Both the position numbers and the translations under genes were made by a program. The notes under the pieces are model-generated. The model did not search any database. It worked only from the letters and a program-made list of their open reading frames with translations, and was not told the DNA's origin. Below, in pieces: positions 59,139 to 64,000 of a stretch of 64,000 nt of DNA. Origin of the DNA: Botrytis cinerea B05.10 (Eukaryota > Ascomycota > Leotiomycetes > Helotiales > Sclerotiniaceae); assembly GCF_000143535.2 (NCBI RefSeq), contig NC_037315.1, forward strand, positions 868,001 through 932,000. The letters are read 5' to 3'. Numbering within the stretch: position 1 is the first letter of the stretch; the number at the start of each line of letters is the position of its first letter.

Positions 59139-60183
59139 GAGAGCAAAGTGGGAGCTGAGGGAGGTATCACATGCTTTATTGATGATAGTTTGTGATAGAA
59201 TTGCAATAATTTATGTAGCCCTGTTGTTGGGCCCAAATTGACGAAATCTAAGTTATGTAATTTATCTCTATCATTATGTTACTATTCGCACAATCTTTCT
59301 AGTTGCCTTAGACTGAGCGATACCATCGCTTTTCATTTTCCTCACCTCTTTAAAATTATTCAGCAATGCTGTGGCAACATAATCTTAGCAGTGAAGCTGA
59401 ACCTCACAAAGCCACAAGGCTCAACACACATTGTGTGAGCTTATGAAACGATTCATGGATTTTGGCGGAAGCTTTATTTCTATAAAGATATCCAGCAAGA
59501 AGCCCAAGATTCATTTCCACTGTATTCATGATGTTTGAAATCTCATCAGAACTTGGTAGAACTTCAAAACTCTTGTATCCAAAAGCTGTTGTTGAAAACG
59601 AAATTATGCACGGCCATTCGCGTAGATTCAGGGGTAGAATCTAGTTGTACTCAAGCAGTTTTTCTAGAGACGAGAATATCCCGAATGAAATCAGTTTCGA
59701 CAAATGCTCGCCGTAGAGATAAACAAAAACCAAAAATACTGGTCTTGAAGTGGCTCCATATCCAGACTATAAACCATCATGATCCAATCTAGTGATGGTA
59801 TTCCAGATTTAGGCCTAACTTTTGCCGTACCTTGTGGAACCAGAGAGTGTTTCTGGCAGCTTTATGATATGCGAGGCCAATCACTCTCGCAGTAGTGCTG
59901 ACTTGATACAATGCAGCAAATACGCTTAAAAGATTCTATATAATTCTTAGCTGTATCGAAATCATATATATACATCTCATAGAATAGAACTTTCCTAACG
60001 TTACAAGAACACAAGCAAGAGTTCCTTCATATTAAGATTTCATCTCGTGAAGAACACTCCCTGAGCCATATTTTCAAAGTTTCCCACAGAATAACCAACA
60101 TATAAGTCCAAGTAAGTCTCCAAACATCATACGGCAGAAGACTGTTGGTTTACATCACGACTTTGAACTAACCCGATGGTAGA
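59139..60183. other. Intergenic, about 1.0 kb
   Basis: 3' end of the GTPase gene and promoter of the next gene. Frames such as 59535-59792 are unsupported. Confidence 0.5.
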
Positions 60184-60969
60184 ATGAAACAAGCAGCTCC
60201 AATCCGAGACCTTGGTTAGTGCTCTAAAATCACAAAATTCGGTAAAAAGAGAAAGTCAGCTAAACATGGAACTACAGGAAATCAACTACTGATCGAAACG
60301 ATCGCACTCGGAACTACAAATTTCTCAATAAACGCGAGAGATGAGAGACACATAACTCTCGACGAATCAGACAGCCTTCGAACAGATCGACCAGGACTTG
60401 AGCGATATCAACTAAATCAAAATGCAGCCATCGGAGGTCACTCGTATGACTTCGCCGAGCTGTATGTTGAGCATCGCGAGTGGCAAGAACAAGTGAAGAA
60501 AATCAACCAACAACTGAATGAGTGCATTTTGCATGCTACAAATCTGCGCGATGATCCAAAGCTTATGAACGAGACATATGCTTTGATAAAGCTAGTCGAA
60601 TCTCTTATATGCGACCGAGATGAGCGAGGGATAAAATTCGAAATTGCTTTACATGCTAGAGAGTTGGCAGATGCGGAAGATGCTGAATTACGGAGAGAAG
60701 AGAATGATACTCCGGTTATTTCAGAGGAAGAGGAGCCAAGAACAAAGATAACCACCGCAGATATGAGTATATGAGCCCCTCATAACCCACATCTAAACTT
60801 TTCAACGATAGCTAACGTGTTTTTGACAGTTGAGTGGTTTGAAGCAATCTCTGAACTTTGGGAGGAGGATGTACGGACGGTTGCGAGTATCCATGCCGCA
60901 TATCGTGCTGTTCGAAATGGAGAATTCAATAACATTCGAGAAGCGTTGGAGGATGCAGTTAGTTTTTAA
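60184..60969 (+). CDS. Unknown helical protein
   Basis: Three exons, 60184-60214, 60278-60766 and 60830-60969, give 219 residues. The splices join MKQAAPIRDLG to NQLLIETIALGTTNFSINAR, and later DMIEWFEAISELWEEDV. The protein is highly charged and helical (EQVKKINQQLNECILHATNL; HARELADAEDAELRREEND) with an acidic patch (SEEEEP). No signal peptide, membrane segment or recognised domain. It follows the GTPase gene in the same direction; a functional link is not shown. Confidence 0.7.
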
Positions 60970-61886
60970 TATTGGCTCTGATCATGGTCGTGGTGTCTTC
61001 AGACTCTAAACCAGACAACAATCAAGAGGCTAGACAGGTCTGTAGATTGAACGTTGTTCTCAAAACACTTGTTGGCACCTTGTCCTTCTCTCCAAAGCCC
61101 AAGCACGAAGAAAGGTCATCATAATCGTTATTTAGGAGGAAAATGGGGAAATAACGCCTTGGGATCCAACTCATCATCCCATATCATTCAGAGGTGGAAT
61201 CTATCTCAAATTAGTAAATAGTATAAAATATGACGAATCAAGTAAAGTTTTTGCTCTCGTTTGTACATGGTCCCAATTGCCCTTACATTAGCGTGATTAA
61301 GGGATTTCTATTCTTCTATTGGAACTTCCTAAGATTAACTGAAAGCAACCATGCAGAACTTCAGACGTAAGTCGTCGTTCAAACCATGCACGCTAGTGCT
61401 GGCTTCATTCTATTCGTGCATCTTGAGCTGTGTGATTTCTGTTCTCCTCAAAACGAGTAATGAGGCAAGATCACGATTGGCTACTACAACCCATTGAGAA
61501 GAAGACTTGCTGTTAGAAAGCCCCGGATCAGCAAGCGAGGAGCATAAGCCAAACAAGAACTGGAAAAAAGTCGGAGTAGGATGATCCACCCCTTTCTGCT
61601 AAAAACACAACTTAAACTCGAATCTCTGCAAGTTTAGGAACAGGGCCCCTCGAGTGCACAATTTTACGTTCATTCGTACATTACAATCCAAGCTTTAGTC
61701 ATGTACATTTCGTTTTGGTATCTAGCACCAGTCCATTCCAAGTATTCCATATCGTTGCGCCTTTTTGCAATGTACCATGACTCCATACTTAAACTCCAAA
61801 CCCAAATAATCCAACAAACTCGGCTCTGCTGCAAGATTCATTCTCTTGGTCGCGAGATCTGCTTTCAATTAAATTGAATCCGTCAA
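60970..61886. other. Intergenic between convergent genes, about 0.9 kb
   Basis: 3' ends of the unknown gene (+) and POP7 (-). Nothing coding seen. Confidence 0.5.
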
Positions 61887-62494
61887 TCAAATGTAGGAAA
61901 CGGCAACTTCCAGCACACTAACCCTCCTGACCCTGCTCTCACTCTCCTCCATATCGTCATCCTTATTGTCAATTCCCACAATATCGTCAACAGTCGCTAC
62001 ACTCTTCGTCCTAACTACCACTCTTACACCTTCTTGTTGCTGCCACCAATGCGCTAACATTAAGGTTTTCTCAATTGCTTTCCCCGTTCCTTTCATTACT
62101 ACTTCTTCGCCATTACCACTCCCTGATTTTCTTTCCATCCTACTTGTCTTAATGCCTTCTTCGATTTCTCTCATCAACTCTCTGTCTGTACTAGGCAAAA
62201 CTGTAGGCCCGGCACGAAATTCTGCGCCATCTAGGTATTTACGGACTCGTTTCACGATGGCAATGAATTGCGATTTGTCAGAGACGTACACGACTTTCTC
62301 GGAAGAGGAGCGGGGTGACGCGATTGCGGGGTGCAGAAGGGGTCGCTTTTGGATTCTTTGGTCTGCGCATACGAATTAGCATCAATTAAGAACCAGAGAA
62401 TCAAGGGAATCAAGAGAATCTTACTCTTTCCTATTCTTGGCAGTTTAGGTTTCTTGTCGTCCTTAGCGGAAAGTGAAGGTAGTGTGCGAGCCAT
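61887..62494 (-). CDS. POP7: RNase P / RNase MRP subunit POP7 (Rpp20), Alba-like
   Basis: Two exons, 62494-62425 and 62362-61887, give 181 residues. The start begins MARTLPSLSAKDDKKPKLP; the frame is open to an ATG at 62554, so a 20-residue longer form is possible. Splicing gives IGK-NQRIQKRPLLHPAI and then the Alba-type core: VVYVSDKSQFIAIVKRVRKY, the GNGEEVVMKGTGKAIEKTL segment (conserved GxGxAI turn) and strand RVVVRTKSV. Rpp20 forms a heterodimer with POP6 that binds the P3 arm of the RNA in RNase P and MRP. It acts in the nucleus and nucleolus. Short acidic insert near DNKDDDMEESE. It is divergent with the Rogdi gene. Confidence 0.87.
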
Positions 62495-62844
62495 TTTTGT
62501 GCCGGCCACGATGCGGCTCTGATTTTGGTTTTGGCTGCGATTGTTTGTTTGCAATTCGTGCTCATTAATGTAAGAAAGTATGAGTAGAGTATGTGGTGTG
62601 AGAATTGATGCACAAGGGATCAGAAAGTAGATGTGAGAGTAATGAAGCAGTATAGAGAAGGTCTGTAATTGCGATTTGATACATTAAATTGATACAGCAA
62701 AGTTCTGAATTAAGACACTCACCGCCCGGCAGAATCTATCTTACACTAACGTCATAGGCTATAGATAGATGGGCAGATCCACCAAAGTGCAGCAATCTAC
62801 ATCATCCCGAAGAACATTTAATTTCGCATCGACAATATATCGAT
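62495..62844. promoter_or_regulatory. Divergent promoter region, POP7 / Rogdi-RAV2
   Basis: 350 bases separate the divergent start codons. No TATA box or named site can be asserted on either strand. Confidence 0.5.
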
Positions 62845-63931
62845 ATGTCTACTTCCGTCTGGCCGTCTTTACCTGTCCATGAGTTGAGGAAAGAAGAGGA
62901 CGATTCCACGGTATATATCCACTTGCTTCCCCCCACACAATCTCATCTAAACAACAAGCAGAAACTAACTGTCAATCCAGGAACGCGAGCTATCATGGCT
63001 TCTAGAATCACTACAGGAAACATTGGCTTCACTAAAGACGGGCTTAGAAGATTGTTATGCCCTTCTCGCGCCTGTTGAGCCGGGGTCTACACTTGTTATG
63101 TCGTCACCTCGTTCCGAGTATTTGAAGGGCCATATTACTCGTGTTGGTACTCAGGTCGTTAAAGGAGTTTGTCTTCCCCTTTTCCTTACGTTATTCATAT
63201 CTTCAACTTCCTTCTTCTGCCCCAAGCCTCAAATTCCGAATTGAAGCTCTTTCAGCGATCGCTAATAGTCATCTCTTCAGACCCTCCACCTGCGCCTCAA
63301 ATCTCTCCCACCGTCCTCATTTTCACTGTCGCCGACTTTACCCCTTCTCCTCGAACCGCTCACTCAACTCCGCACACTCCTAAATCAAAGTCTTGATTGC
63401 GTTGACATAACTCGCTGGACTGGCGATCGTCATTCTGCGCCTTTTATATCCTCCCAGTTGCATCTCCTTCATAGTATCCTCACCGAGGCCAAGCTCGTCC
63501 TCAAAGGTCCCTCTCTCCTCGAATCCCCCACACAAACCCCCGCATCTTTGAACTGGGCGCATAACCCTGTTGATCCGAATACTTTCGCCCCATCCTTACC
63601 ATCCAATGTCTCTCTCGATCTTACTATCTCCGATGGTTCTTTACTGCTTACGATACGAGTTCTTGAACCTGTCGCACAACAAGTCAATTTTGGGAGCAGG
63701 ATAGCTTTCGCAATAGGAGCTCAGAGAAGATTGGAGCACGATGAGATGGATGAGGTCTTTATGTTCAAAGGGGAAGAGGTTAGGGTTAAGGAAAAGGTCA
63801 GGGTTGAGAGTGCGGATCCAAGGTTGATGAGTGTTTTGGCTAAAGTGGCAGCCCTGGAGCATACCGTTGAAGGGGCGAGAGCAGGCTTGAAAATCGTTAT
63901 GGGAAGTGATGGACTGGAGGCTGAAGACTAG
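62845..63931 (+). CDS. RAV2: Rogdi leucine-zipper protein (RAVE complex subunit RAV2-like)
   Basis: Three exons, 62845-62910, 62981-63166 and 63281-63931, give 300 residues. The opening ERELSWLLESLQETLASLKT is the Rogdi leucine-zipper helix. It is followed by LVMSSPRSEYLKGHITRVGT, then LHLRLKSLPPSSFSL and TWSL-like repeats, and a final ISDGSLLLTIRVLEPV ... AKVAALEHTVEGAR helix. In yeast Rav2 works with Rav1 and Skp1 in the RAVE complex, which re-assembles V-ATPase V1 onto V0. The second donor reads GA|GTTTGT, weaker than its neighbours; the join VVKG-TLHLRLKSL keeps the frame. The gene ends 69 bases before the window edge. Confidence 0.9.
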
Positions 63932-64000
63932 TGGTGTGTTTGGTACTACTTCTAAAGAGTACCAGTAATCAAAATCTGCTTAATATCAGACGATGATTTT

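Noticed and set aside
1..64000. tRNA, rRNA and CRISPR arrays
   Set aside because: No B-box-containing cloverleaf, rRNA segment or spaced direct repeats were recognised by eye; a covariance-model scan would be needed to exclude tRNAs fully.

Overview
The window is nuclear DNA of a filamentous ascomycete. Genes carry several short introns of about 45-120 bases with GT...AG ends, and the product families are typical of Pezizomycotina: a bZIP/DUF3425 regulator, a fungal-specific transcription factor, a fungal rhodopsin-type membrane protein, an UstYa-type oxidase, an RPEL protein and an FSH1 hydrolase. The ABBA aromatic prenyltransferase at 22.9-23.8 kb belongs to a small fungal group reported from Botrytis, Sclerotinia and Aspergillus. 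With the AT-rich spacers, this makes a leotiomycete of the Sclerotiniaceae my best guess (inference). I rebuilt gene models by hand from splice signals and frame continuity; every multi-exon model given adds up to a whole number of codons.

Layout. 0-13 kb: a secreted serine carboxypeptidase, a membrane-anchored alpha/beta hydrolase, a DUF2235 protein, an RPEL-repeat protein and Y-family DNA polymerase kappa, with microsatellites between. 13-24 kb: mitochondrial EF-G, then an accessory-looking block (SDR, bZIP/DUF3425 regulator, fungal transcription factor, a 436-bp MITE with TA duplication, ABBA prenyltransferase). 24-32 kb: a spacer with decayed-looking coding traces, proteasome subunit RPN5, an FSH1-type hydrolase and an unknown anchored protein. 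32-39 kb: about 7.7 kb without a credible gene, ahead of a 911-residue proline-rich, single-pass, EGF-like protein. 43-47 kb: small lineage-specific proteins.

47-55 kb is the most interesting part. A CYP52-like cytochrome P450, an UstYa-type (DUF3328) oxidase with two HxxHC motifs, and a 92-residue secreted precursor made of two near-identical Cys-containing repeats with Kex2-type dibasic sites lie side by side. UstYa proteins and P450s accompany Kex2-processed repeat precursors in fungal RiPP (dikaritin, ustiloxin-like) clusters, so this looks like a compact candidate RiPP locus whose core sequence I do not recognise. A seven-helix rhodopsin-type protein follows.

55-64 kb: a large dynamin/SLIP-GC-like GTPase with a 10-base micro-exon, an unknown 219-residue protein, and a divergent pair, RNase P/MRP subunit POP7 and Rogdi/RAV2. 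No rRNA, tRNA or CRISPR array was recognised.
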